Assembly: GCF_000971055.1 (NCBI RefSeq) | Contig: NZ_LARW01000084.1 | Span: 1 to 64,000 of the forward strand | Origin: Sphingomonas sp. SRS2 | Lineage (GTDB): Bacteria > Pseudomonadota > Alphaproteobacteria > Sphingomonadales > Sphingomonadaceae | Reading direction: 5' to 3' | DNA length: 64,000 nt | In this document: one piece after another, positions 1 through 9,520 of the stretch | Numbering within the stretch: the stretch's first letter is position 1 | Layout of the letters: each line of letters begins with the position of its first letter | Notes under the pieces: generated by a model | Databases searched by the model: none | What the model saw: only the letters and a program-made list of their open reading frames with translations | What the model was told of the DNA's origin: nothing | Translations under genes and position numbers: made by a program

Positions 1-4
1 ACAT

Positions 5-2212
5 ATGCTCATGAGAAAAAGACACCTATCAATACTCTTTTGCACGTCGGCTATGGCGGCGATCACCGCACCAGCGTCAGCTCAGAGTGTAGCGACGACT
101 TCAGCGACTGAAGCCAGTGATAACCAGCTTGGCGAAATCGTCGTTACCGCGCAGAAGCGCGAGGAAAGCCTCCAAAAAGTGCCAGTGCCGATTGCCGCCT
201 TCACGGGCGCGACCCTGGCCGCGCGAGGCGTCAAATCCATTGCCGAACTGACCTTCATAACGCCGGGCCTGCAAATTGGCTCGCAGAACGGATCGGTGCA
301 GCCATTCCTGCGCGGTATCGGCAATTCGGGCGCGGCCGTCGGTAACGAGTCGAGTGTCGCAGTCTATATCGACGGCGTATATTATACGACGGTGCCTAGC
401 GGCGCCTTCGCGCTCGGCAATATCGCCCGTGTGGAGGTTCTGAAAGGCCCGCAGGGCACGCTTTTCGGCCGCAACGCCAGCGGTGGCGTCATCCAACTGA
501 TCACAGCGGATCCATCCCATAGCCAGAAGCTCAAGGGCAATATCAGCTATGGAAATTACAAGACTGTCAATGGCGATCTCTATGCCTCGACAGGGCTGAG
601 CGAGACAGTCGCTATCGACTTGGCGCTGAGCGCCAACAAGCAGTTCGATGGATATGGCCGCAATGTTGTGACGGGTGCGCGTAACGGCTATGCCGATTAT
701 TATACCGCCCGTTCGAAGCTGTTGTTTGAACCGTCAACCGAAACCAAAATTACGGTCGGCGCGGCATATTCCTACTCGAAGCCTAGTTTCCAGGGCGGCA
801 CCTTCCCCGGCACGACCCACGGAACCTTCACCGCCCCCTTCGTTCAAACGCCCACCGTGGGCTTTTTCGACCGCACCGATGATATCGAATCCTTTACGAG
901 CTTTAAACAGTGGCTGGTCTCGTTGAAAGCAGAACAGGAACTGTCATTCGCGAAACTGACGAGCACGACGGCCTATATCCACAGCACAAGTTACGGAAGA
1001 ACCGATGGCGACTTTTCGCCGCGTCCGGATTTCGATATCGTCCTACCTGCGAAGACGAAGCAGTTTACTCAGGAACTGCAGCTATCATCCTTAATGGACA
1101 GCCCTTTGAAATGGGTTGCTGGCCTCTATTATTATCATTCTCTGCAAGCCTATTCGGGCGTGGAGTTCCGCGGAACGATCTTTGGTCCAGGCTTTGATAC
1201 CTATGGAAAGCAGATAGCGGATTCCTACGCTGGCTACGGCCAGGCCAGCTACGAGATCATTCCAAAATTGTCGCTGACCGGTGGGCTGCGATATACCTAC
1301 GACAAGGCGAAGGGATCGGGAGGTTCGACTGCACCTGGCGCTCCGTTGACGGCCGCCGGCACAGTCACCGATACTGCGAGTACGAAGAAGGTAACATTCA
1401 AAGCCGGAGCGGACTACCAGCTGAACGATGATGCCCTGCTATATGCGTCGATGAGCAGGGGATTTAAGTCGCTTGCTTATAATATTATTCCATTCGGCTC
1501 GCATAATGAACCTGAGGTACTGGATGCCTATGAGGTCGGCTTAAAGAGTGACCTGCTCGATCATCGGGTGCGGTTGAACTTGTCGGCATTCTACTACCAA
1601 CTTAAAAACCCGCAGGTTCAGCTGCTCGCTACGGCAGCGGTGATCCTCTCGAACGCCGACAGTGCTCGCGTCAAGGGCCTCGACCTGGACATCACGGCGC
1701 TTATTACCAAGGGCCTCACGCTCCGGATCAACGGGACCTATCTCAACGCGAAATACAAGGTCTATGGCGAACTCGATGCGGCGGGCAATTGCACGATCCG
1801 TTGCGCGCCTTCCAATCCTCCGGCTCCGGCACCTGGTTACGGCACTTTGCCACCCATCGGCATCCAGGCTGGCGGAAATGCCATGCCGCGCTCGCCGAAA
1901 CTTTCGGGGGATATCGGCGTGGACTATGTAGCCGATGTCGGCAGTGGAACACTGACCTTTACGGCCGATTATTCGTATAATAGCGGCTATTATTTTGAGC
2001 CGGACAACTTTCTGCACCAAAGAAAATTTGGCCTCATCAGCGGTCAGGTCAAATATTCTCCGGAAGGAAATTTCTACGTTTCGGTATGGGGGAAGAATCT
2101 GAACAATAAGCATTATGTCCAATATGCAGGCGCGCAAAATGGACCGGCGGGTTATCCCTTCACGGGTGGCGCTCCCCGGACATATGGCCTGACCCTGGGC
2201 TTCGCCTTTTAG
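5..2212 (+). CDS. TonB-dependent receptor
   Basis: Outer-membrane, TonB-energised receptor of 735 residues, a normal family length. A signal peptide (hydrophobic stretch ending in ASAQS, about residue 28) is followed by the TonB-box/plug start GEIVVTAQKREE near residue 43. The plug motif VEVLKGPQGTLFGRNASGG lies near residue 145, and the protein ends in the aromatic F-A-F expected of an outer-membrane barrel. An in-frame ATG six bases downstream (MRKRH) is an equally good start. The ligand cannot be read from sequence; the adjacent catabolic genes suggest an aromatic or hydrophobic growth substrate, which is inference. Its promoter lies outside the window. Confidence 0.95.
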   Translation: MLMRKRHLSILFCTSAMAAITAPASAQSVATTSATEASDNQLGEIVVTAQKREESLQKVPVPIAAFTGATLAARGVKSIAELTFITPGLQIGSQNGSVQPFLRGIGNSGAAVGNESSVAVYIDGVYYTTVPSGAFALGNIARVEVLKGPQGTLFGRNASGGVIQLITADPSHSQKLKGNISYGNYKTVNGDLYASTGLSETVAIDLALSANKQFDGYGRNVVTGARNGYADYYTARSKLLFEPSTETKITVGAAYSYSKPSFQGGTFPGTTHGTFTAPFVQTPTVGFFDRTDDIESFTSFKQWLVSLKAEQELSFAKLTSTTAYIHSTSYGRTDGDFSPRPDFDIVLPAKTKQFTQELQLSSLMDSPLKWVAGLYYYHSLQAYSGVEFRGTIFGPGFDTYGKQIADSYAGYGQASYEIIPKLSLTGGLRYTYDKAKGSGGSTAPGAPLTAAGTVTDTASTKKVTFKAGADYQLNDDALLYASMSRGFKSLAYNIIPFGSHNEPEVLDAYEVGLKSDLLDHRVRLNLSAFYYQLKNPQVQLLATAAVILSNADSARVKGLDLDITALITKGLTLRINGTYLNAKYKVYGELDAAGNCTIRCAPSNPPAPAPGYGTLPPIGIQAGGNAMPRSPKLSGDIGVDYVADVGSGTLTFTADYSYNSGYYFEPDNFLHQRKFGLISGQVKYSPEGNFYVSVWGKNLNNKHYVQYAGAQNGPAGYPFTGGAPRTYGLTLGFAF

Positions 2213-2799
2213 ACCCGCATGATTTGATCGCCCCTCAAAAGTAGGGCGAGCTTACCGCCATTGTCACCGGTCGATTGGTGTCACGTCACCGATCCGACCG
2301 TGCCAATGGCGGTATCGCTATTTAGGGCACGGCTAACACCGCAATGTTACGGCGCTGGGGCACCACGCGATGCCATCCCGCCCTCGATCGGTATCCGGCC
2401 CAGGAGAGGCACCCGCTACATTGGCGTGTTTGCGCCATTCGTTGATGGCGAAGGCGTCACATGGACCGGAACGGAGAGCTGCAATAATCTGATATCCCGC
2501 CTCGCCCGGGCAATTGGGAGATCCACGCACAGGGCATGGTCGCGCCAGACCACGGCTGCAAGCCAGGCTGGAATAGAGGCCGGGAAAGCTGCGCAACTGG
2601 CCGACCTCCCATCGGATCAGCATCATGCGAGTATATCGCGATCATTCGGCCGCCCGCCGCTCATGAGCAGGCTCCAAGTCTGACGCAGAAGCTCCGGGCC
2701 AAAAATGAAAACATCACGTACGCGACTACGCGCACGTGATGGAGTCTTACAGCTTGTTCCTAGTCTTCGTCTTCACGAATCCCGAAGGATGCCCAATAT
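2213..2799. other. intergenic region between convergent genes
   Basis: No supportable gene was found in 587 bases. It lies between the 3' end of the TonB receptor and the 3' end of the SnoaL-like gene, so it should hold terminators for both strands. A short inverted repeat (CGCCC...GGGCG, about 2230-2249) just after the receptor stop is a weak candidate. Open frames here have no recognisable domains. The 2760-2799 edge may contain the displaced C-terminal codons of the SnoaL-like gene. Confidence 0.6.
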
Positions 2800-3384
2800 T
2801 TATAGGGCCGGCCGCCAATCGGCGTTCCGCTCTTCCGCTCCCCGCTCGAGCGGGGAATTGGCAAGAACCGTCCAGCTGAAATCGTCCTTGGTCGCGCCGA
2901 AGCTTTGCTGCGGCATATTGGCGAACGGAAAGATGCTGTCATCCCACGGAACGCTTGGGCCAACGTCGCGATACCAGTCATACATCACGGCGCGGTGGAT
3001 AAATTTCCATGTGTCGCCGCGCTTTTCGATGCGATCGGCAAATCGAGCGCCGATGAAAACATCTTTGGTTGCACCGCCCTCACCAATCCGATGGTAAGCA
3101 AAAGCATAGGTTTCGGCATTGGCAAAATTACCCCGCAATTCGATGTAGGACTGGCCGATTGTGTGGTTCATCCGCATCGTGGGCCAAATGGCGTCCAGAG
3201 ATTCACAGAACTCATAGCCTGTGCATTCCAGCATGCCGTGACTATCCCACGCCTCCGGCCAATAGGTCGAGGTTACGAGCGCCATATCCTGACGATCCAC
3301 GCCGCGCGCATAGCGGGCGATGTTCTGCCGGATTTTTTCGCGATCGAGAAGGTTCTCGAGAGTCGCTATAGTGTCGTCGCTCAT
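2800..3384 (-). CDS. SnoaL-like / NTF2-fold protein
   Basis: Predicted small alpha+beta-barrel protein of the SnoaL/nuclear transport factor 2 superfamily (194 aa). In aromatic and steroid catabolic clusters these act as dehydratases, isomerases or ring-hydroxylase-like subunits. The pattern of an N-terminal helix with IARYARGVDRQD, then YWPEAWDSHG, then a C-terminal strand with WKFIHRAVMYDW, is characteristic. The start is backed by GGAGAG just upstream. The natural C-terminus may be frameshifted: this frame stops after DWRPAL, while a neighbouring minus-strand frame continues with YKYWASFGIREDED to about 2760, which looks like a conserved tail. Substrate unknown. It lies 117 bases downstream of the luciferase-type gene on the same strand. 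Confidence 0.8.
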   Translation of the reverse strand: MSDDTIATLENLLDREKIRQNIARYARGVDRQDMALVTSTYWPEAWDSHGMLECTGYEFCESLDAIWPTMRMNHTIGQSYIELRGNFANAETYAFAYHRIGEGGATKDVFIGARFADRIEKRGDTWKFIHRAVMYDWYRDVGPSVPWDDSIFPFANMPQQSFGATKDDFSWTVLANSPLERGAEERNADWRPAL

Positions 3385-3501
3385 AATCTCTCCATCGGTT
3401 ATATGGTCAGCACTGTGCCCGTGAGCACAAGAGCTAATATGTCCGAAGCTTACCCATAAAACTGAGCCACATTCGGGTTCTGTCGACGGTATGACCCGCC
3501 G

Positions 3502-4686
3502 CTATTTTTTCGTTTCGTAATCGAGCACGGCTTTCTCTTGGGCTTGGGTAAGGCCGCCGATGAAAGCCGGCGCGTTGGCGCCCACCCATGCCAGAGAATT
3601 ATACCGCGCGGTGTTGGAATGTTGAAAATGCGGCATGACGTAGCGCGCAAAAAGCTCATAGGAGCGCCGGGTCGCGTCGAACGACGCACAATTGTGGGCC
3701 AGAAACAAAAATGTTCCGAAGCCTCCCGATCGGGCCTGTAGATTTTCGATATAGGCAATCGCGTCGTCGGGCGTGCCGGCCATCAGGACGCCGAACATTC
3801 CCAAGCCCTCCCCGGTCCACAATTTGATCGCGTCATCGGCGTTGGCGACTTGAGTCATCGAAGGCGGGGCAAAATCCCCCAAGAGGCTGCAGAAATATTT
3901 CACGAATTCGAAGGTGCCTTCCTTGGCCTCTTCCCATGCCTGTTCACGTGTCGGCGCGATGTGCATCGGTGCGGCAACCCGCCAGCGATCGCGCGAAACA
4001 TGTTGTCCATGCTTCGCTGCTTCGCTCTCGCAAATGTGCCAATGCTCCGGGAGCGCAGAATAACCGGCAACGCTCGACGCAGCGAGCGACAGCATCGACA
4101 AGCCGAGGCGGCCAGCAAGCGCCGGGCCCGACGGCGTGACTGACGCCGCAACCGCTATTTCCATACGCGGGGTCTGATAGGGGCGAAGATGGAGCTGGGC
4201 CTCGCGCAATTTGAACCAGTCGGTGTCACGGGAGACAACCTCGCCTTCGAGCAACTGGATGATGCTTTCCAGAGATTCCACCATCATACGACGCTGATCG
4301 GTACTCTTTATGCCCATCATCGATGCGTCCGAGGGAAGCTGCCCCGGCCCGGCGCCCAATATGATGCGGCCACGCGTCTGATGGTCGAGTTGGGAGAAGC
4401 GGTCCGCCACGATCAACGGGTGATGAAACGTCAGTGATGCCACGCCAGCGCCGAGCCGAATGTGCTTGGTCCTCTCCGCGGCAGCGGCCAGAAAAACCTC
4501 TGGACTACCGATAAGTTCGGTGCCGGCGGAATGATGCTCCCCCATCCACGCTTCGTCGTAATCCAGCTTGTCCAAAAGAGCGATCAGCTCCAGATCGCGT
4601 TCAATCGCAAGCGTCGGATTTTCTTTGAGCAAGTGATAAGGCGCTATGAATGCTCCAAAACGCATTCGCTGCGAGGACCGTGTCAT
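3502..4686 (-). CDS. luciferase-like (LLM class) flavin-dependent monooxygenase
   Basis: TIM-barrel FMNH2-dependent oxidoreductase of the bacterial luciferase superfamily, 394 aa from the chosen start. Visible family features are MRFGAFIAPYHLL at the N-terminus, DEAWMGEHHSAG (EHH motif), HPLIVADRFSQLDHQTRGR and ILGAGPGQLPSD. It resembles limonene/alkanal-monooxygenase-type members. The ATG at 4686 is preferred because GGAG sits about 8 bases upstream; the frame is open further to 4767 without a better ribosome site. It needs reduced flavin from a separate reductase, and none is seen nearby. It is divergent from the ACAD-fold gene at 5342. Substrate is unknown. Confidence 0.9.
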   Translation of the reverse strand: MTRSSQRMRFGAFIAPYHLLKENPTLAIERDLELIALLDKLDYDEAWMGEHHSAGTELIGSPEVFLAAAAERTKHIRLGAGVASLTFHHPLIVADRFSQLDHQTRGRIILGAGPGQLPSDASMMGIKSTDQRRMMVESLESIIQLLEGEVVSRDTDWFKLREAQLHLRPYQTPRMEIAVAASVTPSGPALAGRLGLSMLSLAASSVAGYSALPEHWHICESEAAKHGQHVSRDRWRVAAPMHIAPTREQAWEEAKEGTFEFVKYFCSLLGDFAPPSMTQVANADDAIKLWTGEGLGMFGVLMAGTPDDAIAYIENLQARSGGFGTFLFLAHNCASFDATRRSYELFARYVMPHFQHSNTARYNSLAWVGANAPAFIGGLTQAQEKAVLDYETKK

Positions 4687-5341
4687 TCTATTCTCCGGTA
4701 ACATCAAGGTAATGAGATCTGACAGATCATAATGTTGGGCCGAGCAGCCGAAGCCGACCGGGTTCATTGGTCTATTGGGACTATCTGTTGCCAGGTATCC
4801 AGGCCCATGGGCGCTGATACAAAGGGAGGTCGCGAGATGGCTCGTCGCGCAGTGCCGTCCTCTCGCATATCCGCCCCAGCCTAATAATCGAGCTGAGAGC
4901 CCCGTTCTGCAACGCAGCTGCCAGAGGCTTATTTTTCTACGGATCCGCCCCTATGCGGTCAAATAATTTATCGTGATCAGACAATAGATATTATGCATTA
5001 TCACGAGACTTAATCCGGGCTGGCCCAGAGATGAATAACGACAGTTTCCCCTGCAGTACGGCGCCACAGGACCGAAGAGCGTGCGAGGATGGGTACAGTC
5101 CACGATCGTAACGTAGCTTAGCCGACTTTCGCCGAAGAAACCCAGAAACACATGCAATCGACGCATTATGTGATCAGTTTATATTATTTGACTGCATTTC
5201 TACGCGCTGTGTAATCACCGTGGGCATGCCTTATATCTGGGCGATCGGAGAGACGGCCTAAGGAATCCTGCAGACCGCTCGGCCTCACGCTGATGTCGCA
5301 GCATAATATACCCATGCCGTGCTGAAATCAGAAGGAACAAT
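4687..5341. other. divergent promoter region, AT-richer
   Basis: No gene is supported in these 655 bases between divergently transcribed catabolic genes. The stretch 4960-5220 is visibly richer in A+T than its surroundings. It contains an inverted repeat at 4971-5006 and two copies of GTGATCAG (4973-4980 and 5170-5177), each near a GCATTA run. These are reasonable operator candidates for a catabolic regulator, but no binding protein can be assigned. Confidence 0.5.
4971..5006. promoter_or_regulatory. inverted repeat, candidate operator
   Basis: TCGTGAT (4971-4977) and ATCACGA (5000-5006) form a perfect 7-base inverted repeat separated by 22 bases, in the AT-rich divergent region. GTGATCAG overlapping the first arm recurs at 5170-5177. 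Seen directly; a regulatory role is inference. Confidence 0.35.
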
Positions 5342-6589
5342 ATGCCAAGCGAATTGCCGACAAGCATCATTCAGCCCTGTTATTCTCCCGGGGATGACTG
5401 GCTTACGCGCGCGGAGCTGGCAGAACTGACGCCAGACATCATTCGGCAGCGGATGGTCGCTCTTCAACCTCTGATCCGCGAGCATTCGCGCGCGAGCGAA
5501 GAAATGCGCCGCCCTGCGGATGAGGTAATATCCGCGCTTCGCCGAAGTGGCTATTTCTACCTTCTGATCCCCAAAAAATATGGTGGTCTGGGCGCTACCC
5601 CCGATGAATATGCCCTTGCCACTATCCCAATCGGCGAGGCGTGCACCTCGACGGCCTGGGTGGCGTCCTTCGTCGCTGTGCACAATTGGTTGCTGGGTCA
5701 TTTTCCCGAACAGGCCCTCCAGGAAACATGGGGCGGGGGATTTCCCTATGTCTTTGCGCCTGTCGTAACAAATCCCGCGGGCAAGGCAGATCCAGTCGAG
5801 GGGGGCTATCGGATAAGCGGCCGGTGGAAATTTGGAACGGGCGTCATGCATGCGGACTGGATCGTCGGCTTTGTGCTCGCTCATGGCCCAGATGGGCCGG
5901 AGATGAGGATGGCGCTATTTCCGGCAAGCCAGGGGACCGTAATTGATACCTGGCATACCGATGGCATGCGGGGGACCGGAAGCCACGACATCATGGTCGA
6001 AGACATCTTCGTGCCGCATCATATGACAACGCCGCTGGCACCCATCTTCAACGCTGAAAGTGGCGCCGCAGAGCGGCACGAAAGCACCAATTATGATTTC
6101 CCGGCGATGCCCTTCCTGTCCTTTGCCGCATCGCTTTCCGCGATAGGCGCGGCCAAGGAGGCCGTCGCCGCAATAGCCAAAAGGCTCGCAGTGCATAAAT
6201 GGATCGGCGAAACCGTTGCCCAGGTCGAAAAGCCGCTTTCGCAAGCACGCCTTGCAAAAGCCGACCTTCTAGCCCGGACGGGCGAATTACTCATCCGTCA
6301 GGCAGCGCAGGAAATGCCCGGATACAGGTCGTTGAGCGTGGCTGAGCAGCTTGCGGCGCGGTTGCGCTGGCGCGCCCAGATCGCCGAAGGACTTCACCGG
6401 TGCCACGAGGCGATCACCACCGCCTGCGCGTCGGCAGGCTCCAGTCTCCATTTTCTGGACAATCCCCTGCAGCGGCTGATGCGTGACGTCGCGGTCCAAT
6501 CGACGCATGTCGGCTTCGATATCGACGCGGCGCTGGAGCAATATGGCCGCAACCTGGTCGGTCTTCCGCCCACGGCCGTGCTGTTCTGA
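5342..6589 (+). CDS. acyl-CoA dehydrogenase-fold flavin monooxygenase (HsaA-like)
   Basis: 415-aa protein of the acyl-CoA dehydrogenase superfamily. It is closer to the group of reduced-flavin-dependent aromatic hydroxylases (HsaA/HpaH-like) than to true CoA dehydrogenases. The order of motifs is PKKYGGLGATPDEYALA, GEACTSTAWVASFVAVHNW, GGYRISGRWKFGTG, WHTDGMRGTGSHDIMVEDIFVP and a helical C-terminal domain. The start has AAGGAACA upstream. It is the first gene of a plus-strand run with an MDR oxidoreductase 73 bases downstream and an APH-like kinase after that. A second member of the family is encoded at 26873. The reaction is probably hydroxylation of an aromatic intermediate with FADH2/FMNH2; no flavin reductase is encoded in the window. 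Confidence 0.87.
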   Translation: MPSELPTSIIQPCYSPGDDWLTRAELAELTPDIIRQRMVALQPLIREHSRASEEMRRPADEVISALRRSGYFYLLIPKKYGGLGATPDEYALATIPIGEACTSTAWVASFVAVHNWLLGHFPEQALQETWGGGFPYVFAPVVTNPAGKADPVEGGYRISGRWKFGTGVMHADWIVGFVLAHGPDGPEMRMALFPASQGTVIDTWHTDGMRGTGSHDIMVEDIFVPHHMTTPLAPIFNAESGAAERHESTNYDFPAMPFLSFAASLSAIGAAKEAVAAIAKRLAVHKWIGETVAQVEKPLSQARLAKADLLARTGELLIRQAAQEMPGYRSLSVAEQLAARLRWRAQIAEGLHRCHEAITTACASAGSSLHFLDNPLQRLMRDVAVQSTHVGFDIDAALEQYGRNLVGLPPTAVLF

Positions 6590-6662
6590 GGCTCGAGCGG
6601 CGCATCCTTCTCGTTGCGGTGCTCGACCCGCCCGATTTCGCAGCGACGAGGACTGGATAGCC

Positions 6663-7592
6663 ATGCGCGCCGCCATGATTACGGAAAGAGCAGGGACGCC
6701 TGCGGTCGGCTACGCGACCGAGCCGGATACGCAAGATGGCTGTTACAAGCTGAAAGTCCTGGCGGCTGGACTGCAGCCAACCGATATATTGCGATCGCGC
6801 GGTATCTATAAAGCGCCGGAGCTTCCCTACATTCCGGGGGGCGAAGGTGTTGCCCTTCTAGCTGACGGAAACAGGGTCTATTTCGGGCACGCTATTCCAT
6901 CCTGCGGCGCGTTGGCCGAATGGACGATCGTACCCAAGGAAGAGGTCTGGCCGCTTCCCCCGGATATCGACGAAGGACAGGCAATCGCCCTCGCGATCGC
7001 TGGCACCGGGGCGTTAATTCCGCTCCGGCAAGCCAATATTATGCCTGGGGACAATGTGCTCATTCTAGGCGCCACCGGACCGGTTGGACAGGTAGCGGCG
7101 CAGGTCGCGCGAGCCATGGGGGCGGGACGGATTGTCGCCGCCGCGCGTAGCCTGCAGCCGCTCCTCAGGCTTCGAGAGCGCGGCATCGTCGATGATATCG
7201 TCCAATTGGGTCTCGGCGACGACGAGAAATCTTTGAAAGACAGCGCGGGTGAAGGATTTACCGTCATCTTCGACGCGGTGTTCGGCGCCCCCCTTCGCGC
7301 CGCGCTGCGGGCATCCCGATATCATGCACGGATAATCTGCGTGAATCTCGCCGGCGGCGATGATGTAACGCTTAACGGGGGGGATATCGCCCGCCGCACG
7401 CTTCATGCCGTCGGGACGGGTTATCGCCCGCCGGCCGAGCGCCGGGCCGCATGGGAATATCTCCTGCTATTGGCCCGAAAAGGGCGAATGGCGGTCGATT
7501 GCGTCTGGTTCGACCTTGGTCAGATATCGTCGGCATGGGCACTGCAGCGCGCCAGCCCCGCCGGGAAAATCATCGTGCGCGTTTCGCAGTGA
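6663..7592 (+). CDS. MDR-family quinone oxidoreductase / zinc-independent alcohol dehydrogenase
   Basis: Medium-chain dehydrogenase/reductase of 309 aa from the ATG at 6663. The nucleotide-binding motif is ILGATGPVGQVAAQVARAMGAG (about residues 135-157). The N-terminal catalytic domain has GGEGVALLADGNRVYF but lacks the Cys/His zinc ligands, so it belongs with the quinone-reductase or enoyl-reductase-like members. The open frame extends upstream into the preceding gene's 3' end, but the family begins at MRAAMITE. It lies in a plus-strand operon with the ACAD-fold gene. Probable NADPH-dependent reduction of an alpha,beta-unsaturated carbonyl or quinone intermediate; substrate unknown. Confidence 0.85.
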   Translation: MRAAMITERAGTPAVGYATEPDTQDGCYKLKVLAAGLQPTDILRSRGIYKAPELPYIPGGEGVALLADGNRVYFGHAIPSCGALAEWTIVPKEEVWPLPPDIDEGQAIALAIAGTGALIPLRQANIMPGDNVLILGATGPVGQVAAQVARAMGAGRIVAAARSLQPLLRLRERGIVDDIVQLGLGDDEKSLKDSAGEGFTVIFDAVFGAPLRAALRASRYHARIICVNLAGGDDVTLNGGDIARRTLHAVGTGYRPPAERRAAWEYLLLLARKGRMAVDCVWFDLGQISSAWALQRASPAGKIIVRVSQ

Positions 7593-7697
7593 CCAGGCAA
7601 AGATCGACCTGATGAACTGATGGTTTGCTGTGCGCGAACATCTTTGACGGCCTGGTGATCCCCCCGATTGCCGCGCCAATATCAAGCGGAGAAAAAA

Positions 7698-8807
7698 GTG
7701 TCGGCGAAATGCTTTACTCCTGAAGCTCTCGGGCCGCTGAGGGATTGGCTCGTGAACAAGCTTCCCGGGCTGAACGACATCGAGATCACAAGCCATGCGA
7801 GCCCAGGCGCCGGCAAGTCAGCGGAAACGATCTTGTTTGATGTGCAGGGCAACGCCAATGGATCGAGAAAGAGGGTAGAACTGGTACTCCGTTGCCAGAT
7901 GGAAGGCATGGAACTGTTCCTGAACGCCGATCTTCGCTGGCAGTATAGGGTCGTCGAAGCCCTATCTGCCTTTTCCCGGATAGCTGTTCCCGAGCTTCTT
8001 GGTATCGAGATGGATCGCTCCGTTTTGGGCGTTCCATTTTTCGTTATGAAACGTATGCCCGGACGCGTGCTTCCTCAGGTTCCGAACTATAACCTATCCG
8101 GTTGGCTCGTCGACCTGGCCCCGGCTGAGCGGGAACGCGTGTGGCTCAATAATGTCGAAGCGATAGCCGCGGTCCACCGCCTAGCGTGGCGGAACGGATT
8201 CGAGTTCATGGGGCAGCTCGACGCGGGCGCTCCGGGGCTCGAGCAATATCTCAATCATATCGCGCGCTGGTTAGACTGGGCCGCCGATGGTGATGAACAG
8301 CCGACGATCCGCGAGGCACTGGATTGGCTAGGCCGTAATCGGCCGGCCGCGGCACCCGTCGGGCTGTTGTGGGGGGACCCTACCCCCGCCAATACTTTAT
8401 TTGGCCCCGACCTGCGCGTGACCGCACTTCTGGACTGGGAGATGGCGTGCCTGGGCCCGGGAGAGATCGACCTGGCGTGGTTTCTCATGTTCGATAGCTT
8501 TTACAGTCGCTTGCGTGGGGTATCACGCCTGCCAGGGCTTCCGGACCGAGCTCAGATAATTTCGGCCTATGAGCAGGCAGCAGGGCGCCGGGTGGATAAT
8601 ATCGAATATTATGAAATTCTTGCGCTTGTGCGGTTCGCGATCATCTTCATCCGCGCAAGCGCCAACTTCACGGCGCGCAATCAGGGCGAGATCATTGATG
8701 CCCATACCCACAACCCGCTCACCGCTGAAATAGCCAGGCGATTGAGCCTGCCTGTTCCGCAGCCGGGCGATGGCTGGAATCGATTGATGTCGCCCCGACA
8801 CAACTGA
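7698..8807 (+). CDS. phosphotransferase family protein (APH / ACAD10-like kinase fold)
   Basis: Aminoglycoside-phosphotransferase-fold protein, 369 aa from the GTG at 7698, chosen because GGAGA lies six bases upstream; an in-frame ATG at 7668 would add ten residues. The N-lobe carries VELVLRCQ, then VPFFVMKRMPGR. The catalytic loop is LLWGDPTPANTL (W replacing the usual His of HGD) and the metal-binding motif is ALLDWEMACLGPGEIDLAW. Members of this family sit beside acyl-CoA dehydrogenase-like genes in many catabolic clusters and are thought to phosphorylate hydroxyacyl-CoA or small alcohols. Here it is the last gene of the plus-strand run beginning at 5342. Confidence 0.85.
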   Translation: MSAKCFTPEALGPLRDWLVNKLPGLNDIEITSHASPGAGKSAETILFDVQGNANGSRKRVELVLRCQMEGMELFLNADLRWQYRVVEALSAFSRIAVPELLGIEMDRSVLGVPFFVMKRMPGRVLPQVPNYNLSGWLVDLAPAERERVWLNNVEAIAAVHRLAWRNGFEFMGQLDAGAPGLEQYLNHIARWLDWAADGDEQPTIREALDWLGRNRPAAAPVGLLWGDPTPANTLFGPDLRVTALLDWEMACLGPGEIDLAWFLMFDSFYSRLRGVSRLPGLPDRAQIISAYEQAAGRRVDNIEYYEILALVRFAIIFIRASANFTARNQGEIIDAHTHNPLTAEIARRLSLPVPQPGDGWNRLMSPRHN

Positions 8808-8914
8808 GCGCCGAATGGTCGCGCCTAAGGCCGGCTACACCGCCTGTTCGTCCTGACAGCGAGGACACAGGCTATGGTACGGACGCCCGTCCCGCGCCAG
8901 GCAGTGCCGCGCTG

Positions 8915-9520
8915 CTATCCGTGTACGGTAATATTACCCAAGGCGCGCTCACGCTCGATCGCGTCAAACAATGCCTTGCTCACATCACTGCCTTTTTCCG
9001 TGGCCTCTGATTTGACCTGCTCCCAGAGCGCCAGATCTCTGGCGGCCTCTTGAGGGTGGTCGTTCCAGGTCGGATCGAGAGTCGTCGTGATTTCGGACCG
9101 GAGCCCGTTATTGTCGGAAAAATAAACGCTGTAGATGATCCCGTGATCGATCGGCCCGGCGATCACGACACCTTGCGATGTAAGCCACTCCGCCCAGGCA
9201 TCGACATCCTCCCGGCTGTCCACCTCAAGTGCCAGATGGTTGAATACGTGATGGGCGAGATGCGGGACCGGCTGCCGCGCGGGAATCCCCGGGCACTCGA
9301 AAAAGGCGATGTGCGAACCGTCGAGCAACCGAAAGAAAATGTGGAAATAGGGCATTGGCTCGCCCGTGGATGGGAGCCGGCTGTCCATGACGGCGCTGCA
9401 AAATTCCAATCCCATGACGCGCGTATAAAAGTCCACCGTGGCCTTGGCATCATAGGTTATATAGGCGGTATGATGCACCATATTTGGCGTCGGGTGTAAT
9501 TTCGCGGCCGGCTGTTGCAT
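8915..9520 (-). CDS. VOC-family protein (glyoxalase / extradiol dioxygenase fold)
   Basis: 201-aa vicinal-oxygen-chelate protein with two beta-alpha-beta-beta-beta modules. Probable metal ligands are His in MVHHTAYITYDA, His in FNHLALEVDS and Glu in LRSEITTTLD, spaced as in extradiol dioxygenases and related isomerases. The start is preceded by AAGG. It is the last recognised gene of the long minus-strand catabolic train, separated by 200 bases from the SRPBCC gene. It could be a ring-cleavage enzyme or a lyase/isomerase; the sequence does not decide. A related VOC protein is encoded at 21301. Confidence 0.85.
   Translation of the reverse strand: MQQPAAKLHPTPNMVHHTAYITYDAKATVDFYTRVMGLEFCSAVMDSRLPSTGEPMPYFHIFFRLLDGSHIAFFECPGIPARQPVPHLAHHVFNHLALEVDSREDVDAWAEWLTSQGVVIAGPIDHGIIYSVYFSDNNGLRSEITTTLDPTWNDHPQEAARDLALWEQVKSEATEKGSDVSKALFDAIERERALGNITVHG

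Noticed and set aside
2261-2683. 140-codon plus-strand open frame in the first intergenic gap
   Set aside because: No ribosome site, no recognised domain, and unlike neighbouring proteins in composition.
7698-8807. APH-fold gene as an aminoglycoside resistance determinant
   Set aside because: The sequence has the WGDPTPAN variant of the ACAD10-like branch and sits in a catabolic operon.
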